A stretch of DNA of 18,986 bases. Source: Chloroflexota bacterium (GTDB lineage Bacteria; Chloroflexota; UBA4733). Within the stretch, counting starts at the first letter, position 1; each line of letters begins with the position of its first letter. Positions 8,115 to 15,110 of this stretch are shown piece after piece. Location of the stretch: assembly GCA_023381895.1 (NCBI GenBank), contig JAMCTA010000033.1, positions 1 through 18,986 of the forward strand, in the 5' to 3' direction. The notes under the pieces were generated by a model. The model was given only the letters and a program-made list of their open reading frames with translations. It had not been told where the DNA came from and searched no databases. Made by a program: the position numbers and the translations under genes.

Positions 8115-8216
8115 CCTGGAGAGTTTGCACAGCACGCGGTCAGCTACAATCAGGCCAGAAGCAGGTGCCGGTTGCCAGAAGACTCAGATGCTCGGGCTGA
8201 CCCTCGCGATGCCGCC

Positions 8217-8807
8217 GTGAGCGGCATCATTCTCGCTGGGGGGCGAAGCCGCCGCTTTGGTCAGGACAAGTGCCTCGCTGAGATCGGCGGGCAGCCCCTT
8301 CTAGGGCACGTCGTGCGTGCGCTTTTTCCTCTGGTAGATGAGATCATCGTCGTTGGTCGCATCCAGCTGCCCTCGCTCCCATTTCCCGTGCGCCTCGTAG
8401 GTGACGCTGTCCCCGGCCTCGGACCTCTCCAGGGACTGATCGGAGGGCTCTCCGCCGCGACGCACGAATGGTCCATCGTCGTTGCCTGTGACATGCCGCT
8501 CCTCAACGGGGATCTCCTCCGCCACATAGCCGCGTGCCGTTACGGCTATGACGCTGTTGTGCCCCACTTGGATCGGCCACAGCCACTCTACGCTTTGTAT
8601 CACCGCCGCTGCCTTCCTCTTCTCCAGCAGCAGCTGGCAGCCGGCGACTTGCGCTTGACTAATATCCTTGCCGGACTCCACGTGCGCTGGATTGATGAGC
8701 ATGATCTCCGCCGCTTCGATCCCGACCTCCGGTCATTCGGCAGCATCAATACACCCGGCGAGGCAGCAGCAGCAGCTAGATTTCTCGGCGAGCGCGCCAA
8801 TCATTGA
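8217..8807 (+). CDS. mobA: Molybdenum cofactor guanylyltransferase
   Basis: MobA couples GMP to molybdopterin to form the guanine dinucleotide cofactor of DMSO-reductase-family enzymes. The N-terminus reads SGIILAGGRSRRFGQDK, the nucleotide-binding signature LAGG-x-S-x-R-x-G-x-D-K. It is followed by GPLQGLIGGL (69-78), the Mg-binding ACDMP (90-94) and SFGSINTPGE (173-182), all in the order of this family. With the GTG at 8217 the protein has 196 residues, about the usual MobA length of some 190-200, and starts three residues before the first strand. The frame is open upstream to an ATG at 8013, but those 68 extra residues have no family match and cross a small hairpin. No strong ribosome site precedes the GTG. 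The gene fits the molybdopterin operon at the left edge although a sugar transporter separates them. Confidence 0.9.
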   Translation: MSGIILAGGRSRRFGQDKCLAEIGGQPLLGHVVRALFPLVDEIIVVGRIQLPSLPFPVRLVGDAVPGLGPLQGLIGGLSAATHEWSIVVACDMPLLNGDLLRHIAACRYGYDAVVPHLDRPQPLYALYHRRCLPLLQQQLAAGDLRLTNILAGLHVRWIDEHDLRRFDPDLRSFGSINTPGEAAAAARFLGERANH

Positions 8808-8980
8808 CGCGGTGTGGAGAATGGCCGCGGCACAACCGTCGCAATGACGTGGACAGGCCCCAGCGACGTACCTCCGCTGGAGACTCCTCCTCTATGATTG
8901 ACTCGGACGGAGGACGAGCTTCCACAAGAAGGCTTACCTTCGGTGTCCAGACCCGACGTCCCGCACCCATTGACATCACT

Positions 8981-10243
8981 CTATACGAACAGGTGCCCCG
9001 AGAAGATGAGCAGCCCGAAGCAGAAGAGGTTAGTAGTGCAGAGCCAGCCCACAATGTCCGCCGGCCAGCCGAGCGGCAGCAGTCGCTTCCGGATGTTCCA
9101 GCGGCCGACCACGTCGTACGCGATCATCATCACCGCCTGATAGAGACCATAGACGATGTAGTGTAGCTGCAATCCATGCCAGCAGCCCATGAGCCCGAAG
9201 GTGAGCAGCAATCCAGCGTAGTTGGCGATGGTACGGTTGCCTCCAAACCAGCGCTTCCGCGCTGCCAGGAGCATGAAGCGCATGTACACGTGGTCGCGGA
9301 GCCAGAACGAGAGCGACATGAACCAGCGATTCCACATTTCTCGGAAATCACGGCTCAAGAATGGCTTATTGAAGTTCTCCGGGACCTGTATACCGAAGAA
9401 GCACCCACAGCCAATTGCGAAAGCGCTGTAGCCCGCAAAGTCGAAGAAGAGGTAGAGGCTATAGCCATACATGTAGCGGAGCTCACCACCGAATCCGGGC
9501 ATCAACTTCGCGGGCTCGAGCACGTAGCGGTAGATGAGGTATGCCAGCACAAACTTGTAGAGGAAGCCTTGCGCGATACGATTGATGCCTGCCTCGACGC
9601 ACCGCACATAGTCGCGCCTCGTCAACGGGAGACGGCGGAGATCGCTGGTAAACCTGCGGATGTTGTCGATGGGCCCAGCGCTGATCGTTGGTAGGAAGGT
9701 GAGATAGGTGAGCACGTCCAGCGGCCGTGGCACCCCCTTCACGACGCCATCCTGCACGCTCATGATCGCTCCGATGAGGCGAAAGACCATGTAGGAGACA
9801 CCCAGGAAGCCGACCAGATCGAAGAGACCAGTCGCGCCGCCAATCTGGCTTCCTGATTGAGGAATACTCAACCGGGCAACTAGGCCAAACACTCCCCGCA
9901 CCGCGAGCAACGGATACGCCTTCACGACGATGAGCGGCAGCAAGGCGAGGGTGATCGCGAGATAGAAGAGCCAGCGCTGCTTCCGGCGCTGGCGTGCGAC
10001 GGCAAAGAGCAGCACCAGCAGCGTTCCTCCTACGGCATAGCCAGCGAGGAAGAGGAGCTGCCGCCGGCCATCGCTCTGCACGGCAGGGCCGCCCAGCGGA
10101 TCGAGGTACTGGAACAGCAGCATCGCCGTGCCCACGAGGAAGATGGCAAGCGGCCGCTGCAACCGGAGGAGACCGAGCGCGACGATGACCAGAACTGGGT
10201 AGAGCAGAAAAGCAAAGTACGTGAAGGAATCGTAAGGGGTCAA
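8981..10243 (-). CDS. dltB: MBOAT D-alanyl transferase of teichoic acid D-alanylation
   Basis: A 420-residue multi-span membrane-bound O-acyltransferase. Family blocks appear in order: FLPTISAGPIDNIRRF (about 184-199), LYLFFDFAGYSAFAIG (about 263-278), PENFNKPFLSRDFREMWNRW (288-307), and MGCWHGLQLHYIVYGLYQ with the expected catalytic histidine at 356. In the Dlt pathway it receives D-alanine from DltC and moves it across the membrane. The start must be the TTG at 10243: it overlaps the dltA stop as TTGA, so the two genes are translationally coupled. The next in-frame ATG would remove the first membrane segment, and the frame upstream of the TTG lies inside dltA. It is the last gene of the operon. 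The 173 bases to mobA (convergent) show no obvious terminator. Confidence 0.93.
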   Translation of the reverse strand: MTPYDSFTYFAFLLYPVLVIVALGLLRLQRPLAIFLVGTAMLLFQYLDPLGGPAVQSDGRRQLLFLAGYAVGGTLLVLLFAVARQRRKQRWLFYLAITLALLPLIVVKAYPLLAVRGVFGLVARLSIPQSGSQIGGATGLFDLVGFLGVSYMVFRLIGAIMSVQDGVVKGVPRPLDVLTYLTFLPTISAGPIDNIRRFTSDLRRLPLTRRDYVRCVEAGINRIAQGFLYKFVLAYLIYRYVLEPAKLMPGFGGELRYMYGYSLYLFFDFAGYSAFAIGCGCFFGIQVPENFNKPFLSRDFREMWNRWFMSLSFWLRDHVYMRFMLLAARKRWFGGNRTIANYAGLLLTFGLMGCWHGLQLHYIVYGLYQAVMMIAYDVVGRWNIRKRLLPLGWPADIVGWLCTTNLFCFGLLIFSGHLFV

Positions 10244-11823
10244 GGCTCGATCAGCGTCTCCAGCACACGGCGATCGAGCTTGCCGTTCGGTGTGAGCGGC
10301 GGTGCAGAGAGCTTCCGCACGGTGCGTGGCAGCGCGTAGGCTGGCAGGCGCGCTCTCAGCTGACTTCGCACCCACTGGGCCAGCGCGACACCTTCTCGCT
10401 GACGTATCTCTGCCGCAGACGCTTGCCCATCTGCGACGATGAAAGCAACCAGCGCTTCAGGATGACCATCACGCAGCACGGGCAGCACGGCGGCGTCGGC
10501 AACTCCTTCCACTCGCCGTAGCTGGGCCTCGATCTCCTCCAACTCTATACGATAGCCGTGGAGCTTGATCTGCCGGTCGAGCCGGCCGTGGCAGTAGAGG
10601 AGACCGGTCGGCGGATCGATATGCCCCAGATCACCAGTCCGGTAGATAAGCTGACCAAATGGCCCACGGACAAATGCTGAGGATGCTGCATCGTCACCGA
10701 GATAGCCCAGGGCAACCTGCGGACCTGCGATGCTGATTTCGCCGGATTCCCCTGCCGGCAGATGCCGGTCCGGTTCGCCTGGCGGAGTGACCCACACTGC
10801 CACGCCTGGCGCCGGATAGCCCACGGGCAACGGCTGGTCGTGCGCTGCCATCTCGCGCGTGATCTGCACTGCCGTGACCGCTACGGTGGTCTCTGTGGGA
10901 CCATACGTATTCCACACCTCCGCTAGGGGAAAGCGCTCGAGCAGTGCTGCCGCCACAGACCCCGGAAGTGTCTCACCACAGAACAGGAAGCAGCGCAGGC
11001 AAGGCAAGAGCTCAGCCCGAAACGTTGGCTCTGCGAGGCAGAAACGCGCAAATGAGGGCGTCGAGACCCAGGACGTGACTGGTGCTCCTCGCAGCCGCGT
11101 GAAGAGTGCACGCGGCTCGACAATCTCATCACGGGAGAGGCAGAACAGGGTACTACCCGTGAGTAGGGCCCCATAGAGATCCATCACCGAGAGGTCGAAG
11201 TTGAAAGGCGCCTGGTTAAGGAAGACCTCCCTGTCGCGTGCAAACGGCCGGAGGTCTAAGAGCCAGGAGGTGAAGTGCACGAGTGCCCGATAGGGGATGG
11301 GCACCCCCTTTGGCTCGCCTGTCGTGCCGGAAGTGAAGAGAATGTAGGCTGGGGACTCCGGGTCGTAGCACGACGCTGGCAGTGGCTCCGGCCCGATCGC
11401 CTCTTCGAGCTGCTCACCCAGCGCATCAATCTTCAAGCTCGGTATCCCGAGCGTCTTCAGGAGGGCGTCCAGAGCAGGAGGCAGGGTGGAGACCGCAACG
11501 ATCACTCCTGGCTGGGCAAGCCGGCACATGCTGGCGACACGCTCCGGCGGAATGATCGTATCGATGGGAATGTATGCTCGATTGAGCTGCAGCGCTGTGA
11601 GCATACCGATGAGCATGGCGGGCTCTTTGTGACCATAGAGCCCTATCGGCCCTGTAGTGCTGGCCACAAGCTTCGCGAGGGCGGCACTGCGCGTGTGTAG
11701 CTCGCCATAGGCCAACGTGCCCGCTGGCCCATCGACGGCCACGCGTCTGGGTCCGGCAGCCGCTATTCGCTGGAAGAGTGGGTTTCCAGCTCTTACCACG
11801 GATTCGCTTTCACTCGGAGGCAC
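10240..11823 (-). CDS. dltA: D-alanine:DltC carrier ligase (adenylating enzyme)
   Basis: A 527-residue acyl-adenylate enzyme that activates D-alanine with ATP and loads it on DltC. It has the P-loop LFTSGTTGEPKG (162-173), NTYGPTETT (305-313), YRTGD (394-398) and the C-terminal LTPNGKLDRR with its catalytic lysine near 515. FLFCGETLP (from about 279) carries the cysteine that in DltA enzymes helps select D-alanine over L-alanine. This, with the neighbours, separates it from general NRPS adenylation domains. I chose the GTG at 11823, which has GAGAGGTGG seven bases upstream; another GTG at 11850 has its purine-rich site directly adjacent, which is too close. It starts 31 bases after dltX and overlaps dltB by four bases. 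Confidence 0.94.
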   Translation of the reverse strand: MPPSESESVVRAGNPLFQRIAAAGPRRVAVDGPAGTLAYGELHTRSAALAKLVASTTGPIGLYGHKEPAMLIGMLTALQLNRAYIPIDTIIPPERVASMCRLAQPGVIVAVSTLPPALDALLKTLGIPSLKIDALGEQLEEAIGPEPLPASCYDPESPAYILFTSGTTGEPKGVPIPYRALVHFTSWLLDLRPFARDREVFLNQAPFNFDLSVMDLYGALLTGSTLFCLSRDEIVEPRALFTRLRGAPVTSWVSTPSFARFCLAEPTFRAELLPCLRCFLFCGETLPGSVAAALLERFPLAEVWNTYGPTETTVAVTAVQITREMAAHDQPLPVGYPAPGVAVWVTPPGEPDRHLPAGESGEISIAGPQVALGYLGDDAASSAFVRGPFGQLIYRTGDLGHIDPPTGLLYCHGRLDRQIKLHGYRIELEEIEAQLRRVEGVADAAVLPVLRDGHPEALVAFIVADGQASAAEIRQREGVALAQWVRSQLRARLPAYALPRTVRKLSAPPLTPNGKLDRRVLETLIEP

Positions 11824-11854
11824 AGCATGTCCACCTCTCGACGCAGCCACTTCC

Positions 11855-12058
11855 TCAGAACCCCTGGTAGATGAATGGAGGTGGGGTGTAGGTCGTATTC
11901 CCGTAGAGCACTATGATGACGGCGATGAGCAGGAGATAGTAAACCGTCAGCCCCAGGACGCGCACCACCGCTATACCTGCCAGACGCCGCCACGGGCGCT
12001 GTAGCCACACCCAGGTGACCGGCCACGATCGACGATCTCTGTCCGCTGCCCGCTGCAT
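11855..12058 (-). CDS. dltX: Teichoic acid D-alanylation small membrane protein DltX
   Basis: A 67-residue protein with one membrane segment (RVLGLTVYYLLLIAVIIVLY) and the C-terminal end PPPFIYQGF. DltX proteins of Firmicutes are about 50 residues, with a single membrane helix and a conserved ending of the PFIYNEF kind. The YYLL segment, the following YGN and the FIY--F end all match. In that system DltX binds the DltB channel and is thought to take part in the D-alanyl relay. I place the start at the ATG at 12058, 17 bases after the dltC stop. TAGGAG overlaps that stop, although the spacing is long at 14 bases. A GTG at residue 17 would give a length nearer the usual. The frame also extends upstream into dltC, but that part is not DltX-like. 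Confidence 0.85.
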   Translation of the reverse strand: MQRAADRDRRSWPVTWVWLQRPWRRLAGIAVVRVLGLTVYYLLLIAVIIVLYGNTTYTPPPFIYQGF

Positions 12059-12075
12059 CCTATGTATCCGTGCTC

Positions 12076-12339
12076 CTACCCCGCGATCAGCCGCCTGCGC
12101 ACATCGCTCACGATCCGTGCCGGAGTTGCCCACGTGCGGCGATCGAAGTCTAGAGGAGAGATCTCGAGATCAAACTCCTCTGCCAGCGCTATGATGAGCG
12201 TGACCGTCGTCACGGAGTCCAGCAAACCTGTTTCGAACAAGCGGAGATCGGGGTTGGAGACGATCTCCTCAGTTCCTGTAGCCTCAACAAGGCAGCGAAG
12301 CACACGTGCTTCGATATCTTGGGGTGCAAGAATCGACAT
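12076..12339 (-). CDS. dltC: D-alanyl carrier protein
   Basis: An 87-residue acyl-carrier-type protein. FETGLLDSVTTV contains the phosphopantetheine attachment serine at residue 42 in the expected D-S context, and the remainder forms the helices of a carrier (VTLIIALAEEFDLEISPLDF). DltC carries D-alanine as a thioester from DltA to DltB. The ATG at 12339 has GAGGAGG seven bases upstream; the frame is open further to 12390 inside the end of dltD, but those residues have no ribosome site. It lies 32 bases after dltD and 17 before dltX in one operon. Confidence 0.93.
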   Translation of the reverse strand: MSILAPQDIEARVLRCLVEATGTEEIVSNPDLRLFETGLLDSVTTVTLIIALAEEFDLEISPLDFDRRTWATPARIVSDVRRRLIAG

Positions 12340-12371
12340 CTCTAAACCTCCTCGTGACGCATTGCCAGGTG

Positions 12372-13760
12372 CTAAGAAAGCTCCCGGCAATATTCATGCT
12401 GCTTAGGGTGCGCTGGCAGCCCCTCAGCTGGGGACACTGTAGCGAGCTCACGCTCGGCCTGAGGAATACTACCGGCGGATGCGCCGTGCCAGAAGAGGTC
12501 CGCAGCCCGGGCTGCGAAGATCCATCCCCGCGGTGTGAAGTGAGCACCAGTGTCGTTAAGAAAGTAGCGGTCTTCATCATGTTTCCGGAACGCCAGCGCA
12601 AGTACGTGAGCACTCGCGGTGATCCGCTCGAACTGCTGGTAGTACTGCTCGCGAGCTGGAAGCGACAGCGCCGTCTCATCGTCGTACAGCCCCGGCATAG
12701 GGATGCTCCACACGAGCGGGTCCGCATGTAGCCCAGATAGCACATCGAGCTCCAACCGGAGGTCCTGCCATTCGGCGGAGTGTAACATTGTCTCGACCCA
12801 ACGTTGGGGGTAGGGATATACCTGGTTTTCTCGATTCGTCTTACCCGCGCAGTACAGCCGGAGCGCTTGGCGGTACTCCTTGGATCGCTCGAGATTACGC
12901 ACGACTGTAGTCGGAAAGCCAAAAGGATTACCACTGCTGCGCATGGCGGCGATGCGTGTTCCGTTCTGGACCAGCACATTCCAGTTCAGGTGATGAGGCC
13001 CAGCGTACGCTTGTGCGCTGCGTAGTTGTGGATGGAGTTGCATGAACCGCAGCGCTGCATGCACATCCTGCATCTGCTTGACGAAAGCATCGAGCTGCCC
13101 CACCGGCTTCAAGAGCCAGTAGGCCGCGATGTGCACCGGAGTACCAGCAGCAAGCTGCTGCAAAGCACTGAACAACAAGGGCCGATCGTAGACCGTCTGC
13201 GTATGCTGCAGCATCTGACGGGCGCCACCTTCCAACAGGGGCAGGGAGACTGGTGCGTCAAAGATGAACATCTCGGCGATCTCCGGGGAAAAATTTCCAG
13301 CGTACGCCTGCGGATTGATGCCCTGCGGCGAGAAGAACCACGGAGGTGAGTCTGAAATGATGAGCTTCTTCCCTGCTAGCTCTCCACCCAAGGCCCCAAA
13401 CGACTCTAGAAAGAAGAGGTCCCCTGTCCCGGCGCGACCAACTGCGAACATATCGAAGCCAGTTGGCATGCCGCGAAAGAGCTGAGTACCCCGATACGGG
13501 TCACCGCAACAATAGAGCTCGCTGCTTCCATAGATCGGCAGCCAGTCACCCTCAGCGAGGGCAGCACGCTGGAACGTCAGGCTCTCCCACTTGATGGGGA
13601 GCGGCTGGAGCGTGAGAGCTGGGAGGAAGGCTTCAGCCTTTTGTACTGCTACGTGCTCGGCGCCGAGACAGACAGCCACCGTGATGGCAAGAGCAAGCAG
13701 CGCCGCCACGATCCCCGCCGGAAATCGTGTTGCCTCTCCGGCCTCTTGCTCCTGCTCCAT
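12372..13760 (-). CDS. dltD: D-alanine transfer protein, SGNH-type esterase
   Basis: A 462-residue protein with an N-terminal membrane anchor (about 15-37, FPAGIVAALLALAITVAVCL) and an outside SGNH-like domain. IYGSSELYCC (76-85) matches the DltD block with its nucleophilic serine, and HFTPRGW near the end (His407) matches the catalytic histidine block. The aspartate sits four residues before the histidine (DTGAH), whereas the usual spacing in SGNH enzymes is D-x-x-H. DltD acts on the outer face and transfers D-alanine to the teichoic acid polymer. The start is uncertain: the ATG at 13760 gives a normal DltD N-terminus, but its ribosome site is poor. A TTG at 13775 follows AGGAA directly and a GTG lies at 13835. 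It is the first gene of dltD-C-X-A-B. Confidence 0.88.
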   Translation of the reverse strand: MEQEQEAGEATRFPAGIVAALLALAITVAVCLGAEHVAVQKAEAFLPALTLQPLPIKWESLTFQRAALAEGDWLPIYGSSELYCCGDPYRGTQLFRGMPTGFDMFAVGRAGTGDLFFLESFGALGGELAGKKLIISDSPPWFFSPQGINPQAYAGNFSPEIAEMFIFDAPVSLPLLEGGARQMLQHTQTVYDRPLLFSALQQLAAGTPVHIAAYWLLKPVGQLDAFVKQMQDVHAALRFMQLHPQLRSAQAYAGPHHLNWNVLVQNGTRIAAMRSSGNPFGFPTTVVRNLERSKEYRQALRLYCAGKTNRENQVYPYPQRWVETMLHSAEWQDLRLELDVLSGLHADPLVWSIPMPGLYDDETALSLPAREQYYQQFERITASAHVLALAFRKHDEDRYFLNDTGAHFTPRGWIFAARAADLFWHGASAGSIPQAERELATVSPAEGLPAHPKQHEYCRELS

Positions 13761-13927
13761 AGAGTCGCTGTCGATCAATTCCTGGCAACTCCGCCTCGAC
13801 GAAACCGGTGCGCGCCCACTGCACCGATCTCTCACTATCCGCTACCACCGTCAATCCTCCGTGGTGACCGAGGTTAAGATTGAGGGCATCTTTCTCATCT
13901 GGTGTGGCGGCAATCTTCCACCGGGTG

Positions 13928-13941
13928 GTGTATCTTTACAC
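13928..13941. promoter_or_regulatory. Short dyad GTGTA-N4-TACAC in the dlt/bluB divergent gap
   Basis: GTGTA and TACAC flank TCTT in the 333-base gap (13761-14093) between the divergent dltD and bluB genes, where operator sites are expected. A CCACC-G-GGTGG dyad lies just to its left. Both are short and could be chance. Confidence 0.25.
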
Positions 13942-14006
13942 TCCGCGTGCCGCGGTTGCCAGCCCCTCCACAGCAATGCGTCCCCCGGCAGTACCGGCTC
14001 TGGTAG

Positions 14007-14045
14007 CCTTCACATAGCGGTACCGAGGACGCCGCTATGTGAAGG
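14007..14045. repeat. Perfect 14-bp-arm stem-loop upstream of bluB and dlt operon
   Basis: CCTTCACATAGCGG (14007-14020) and CCGCTATGTGAAGG (14032-14045) are exact reverse complements around an 11-base loop (14021-14031). The right arm ends 48 bases before the bluB ATG. There is no T run, so this is unlikely to be a simple terminator. It could be a two-site operator read by a dimer, a leader hairpin of the bluB transcript, or a small mobile palindrome. The cobalamin riboswitch B12 box was looked for and not seen. Confidence 0.7.
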
Positions 14046-14093
14046 ATAGAGGCCGCCGCGCGGCTCCTTAGCTTTGGGGAGGAGAGCAGGACA

Positions 14094-14903
14094 ATGTCCC
14101 GCCACGATGCACCGACCACCAAGGGCGCCGCGCGCCCCGCCGGCTCGGCGACCTTCTCCGACGAAGCACGGGCAGCAATCTATGCGGCGATCTATGGCCG
14201 GCGCGATATCCGCACATTCCGGCCTGAGGCGCTCCCCGACGAGGTGTTGGCGCGCTTGCTCGATGCTGCCCATCACGGTCCATCCGTCGGCTTTATGCAG
14301 CCCTGGTCTTTCTTGCTCATTCGCAACATCGGGGTGCGTCAACAGGTCAAAGACCTGTTCAACCGTGAGCGCCAGGCTGCCGCCTGCTTCTTCGACGAGC
14401 CACGCCGCTCTCACTACCTCGGTTTCAAGCTGGAAGGCATCCTCGAGGCACCAGTGAACCTTTGCGTCACCTGTGACCCTACAGCAGCAGGACCGGCGGT
14501 GCTGGGCCGCAACAGTATTCCCGAGACGGACGTCTACTCGACATGCTGTGCCATAGAGAATCTGTGGCTCGCCGCTCGTGCCGAAGGCATCGGCGTTGGC
14601 TGGGTCTCTATTCTCAAGCTGCCCCAACTGCGTGCCATCTTGGGCATCCCACCGCACGTCATTCCCGTTGCCTATCTCTGCCTTGGCTATCCCGCCGCCG
14701 GCTTCCCCGAGCGTCCGCTCCTGCAGAGCGCCGGCTGGCGTGACCGTACACCGCTCGCCGAGCTCGTTTACTTCGAGCAGTGGGGGACACGCGACCACGA
14801 CGACTGGCGTGACGTCCAACAGGCGCTCGCACAGGCTGCTGCACCGGCGCCTCTCTCCAGCGCCGCACGAGACGAGCACAGCGATGGCAGCGGCCTAGTC
14901 TGA
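14094..14903 (+). CDS. bluB: 5,6-dimethylbenzimidazole synthase (nitroreductase fold)
   Basis: A 269-residue flavoenzyme. BluB cleaves reduced FMN with oxygen to make 5,6-dimethylbenzimidazole, the lower ligand of vitamin B12. IYGRRDIRTFRP (33-44) and AAHHGPSVGFMQPWSFLLI (58-76) are BluB signatures, with VYSTCCAIENLWLAARAEG (147-165) and GIGVGWVSI (165-173) after them. D38 and S172 appear to match the Asp and Ser shown to be essential in rhizobial BluB. The block LCLGYP (195-200), then GWRDRTPLAELVYFEQWG, completes the family pattern. About 35 residues of Ala-rich tail extend beyond it. GGAGGAG lies nine bases before the ATG. No other cobalamin gene is in the window, so the cell either makes or remodels B12 elsewhere. 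It is divergent from the dlt operon. Confidence 0.88.
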   Translation: MSRHDAPTTKGAARPAGSATFSDEARAAIYAAIYGRRDIRTFRPEALPDEVLARLLDAAHHGPSVGFMQPWSFLLIRNIGVRQQVKDLFNRERQAAACFFDEPRRSHYLGFKLEGILEAPVNLCVTCDPTAAGPAVLGRNSIPETDVYSTCCAIENLWLAARAEGIGVGWVSILKLPQLRAILGIPPHVIPVAYLCLGYPAAGFPERPLLQSAGWRDRTPLAELVYFEQWGTRDHDDWRDVQQALAQAAAPAPLSSAARDEHSDGSGLV

Positions 14904-15020
14904 GTGATCCTCAGCCGGTTGCTGCACCGGGCGGAACGTGGGTGAAGCAGGCGTGTAAGGGATGTGCACGCCGCCAGCGAGCACCTGGGCACGTCCATCA
15001 CGGAGGCAAGAGGCAGCCAT
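14895..15020 (-). CDS. Possible 41-residue small protein
   Basis: An ATG frame of 41 codons plus stop (beginning MAASCLRDGRAQVLAGGVHI and rich in Pro in its second half) overlaps the last nine bases of bluB on the other strand. TTGACA lies upstream at 15036-15031, but I see no clear ribosome site and recognise no family. It is the only thing of note in the 207-base gap between bluB and the replication-like gene. It may be chance. Confidence 0.18.
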   Translation of the reverse strand: MAASCLRDGRAQVLAGGVHIPYTPASPTFRPVQQPAEDHSD

Positions 15021-15110
15021 AAGCCCTATGTGTCAAGAGCGGCGATCTGGTCCGCTGCCATGTGTGACTTTCCTTTGTGAGGTTGTACGCCGTGCCTCGC
15101 TGCGGATGCC

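Noticed and set aside
8013..8216. 68-residue N-terminal extension of MobA
   Set aside because: MobA normally begins just before the LAGG strand and is about 190-200 residues long; the extension has no family match. It is not fully excluded because the GTG lacks a strong ribosome site.
8808..8980. Intrinsic terminator between convergent mobA and dltB
   Set aside because: CCTCCG and CGGAGG can pair, but across a 31-base gap and without a T run; this is not convincing.
10240..11823. NRPS adenylation domain with a stand-alone carrier
   Set aside because: The DltB, DltD and DltX neighbours and the FLFCGETLP motif point to the D-alanylation pathway instead.
13761..14093. Cobalamin riboswitch before bluB
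   Set aside because: No B12 box (GCCACTG-like) is present; the only strong structure is the simple 14-base stem-loop.
14010..14879. 289-codon open frame on the minus strand
   Set aside because: It is antisense to bluB, which has clear motifs and a ribosome site; the reverse frame has none.
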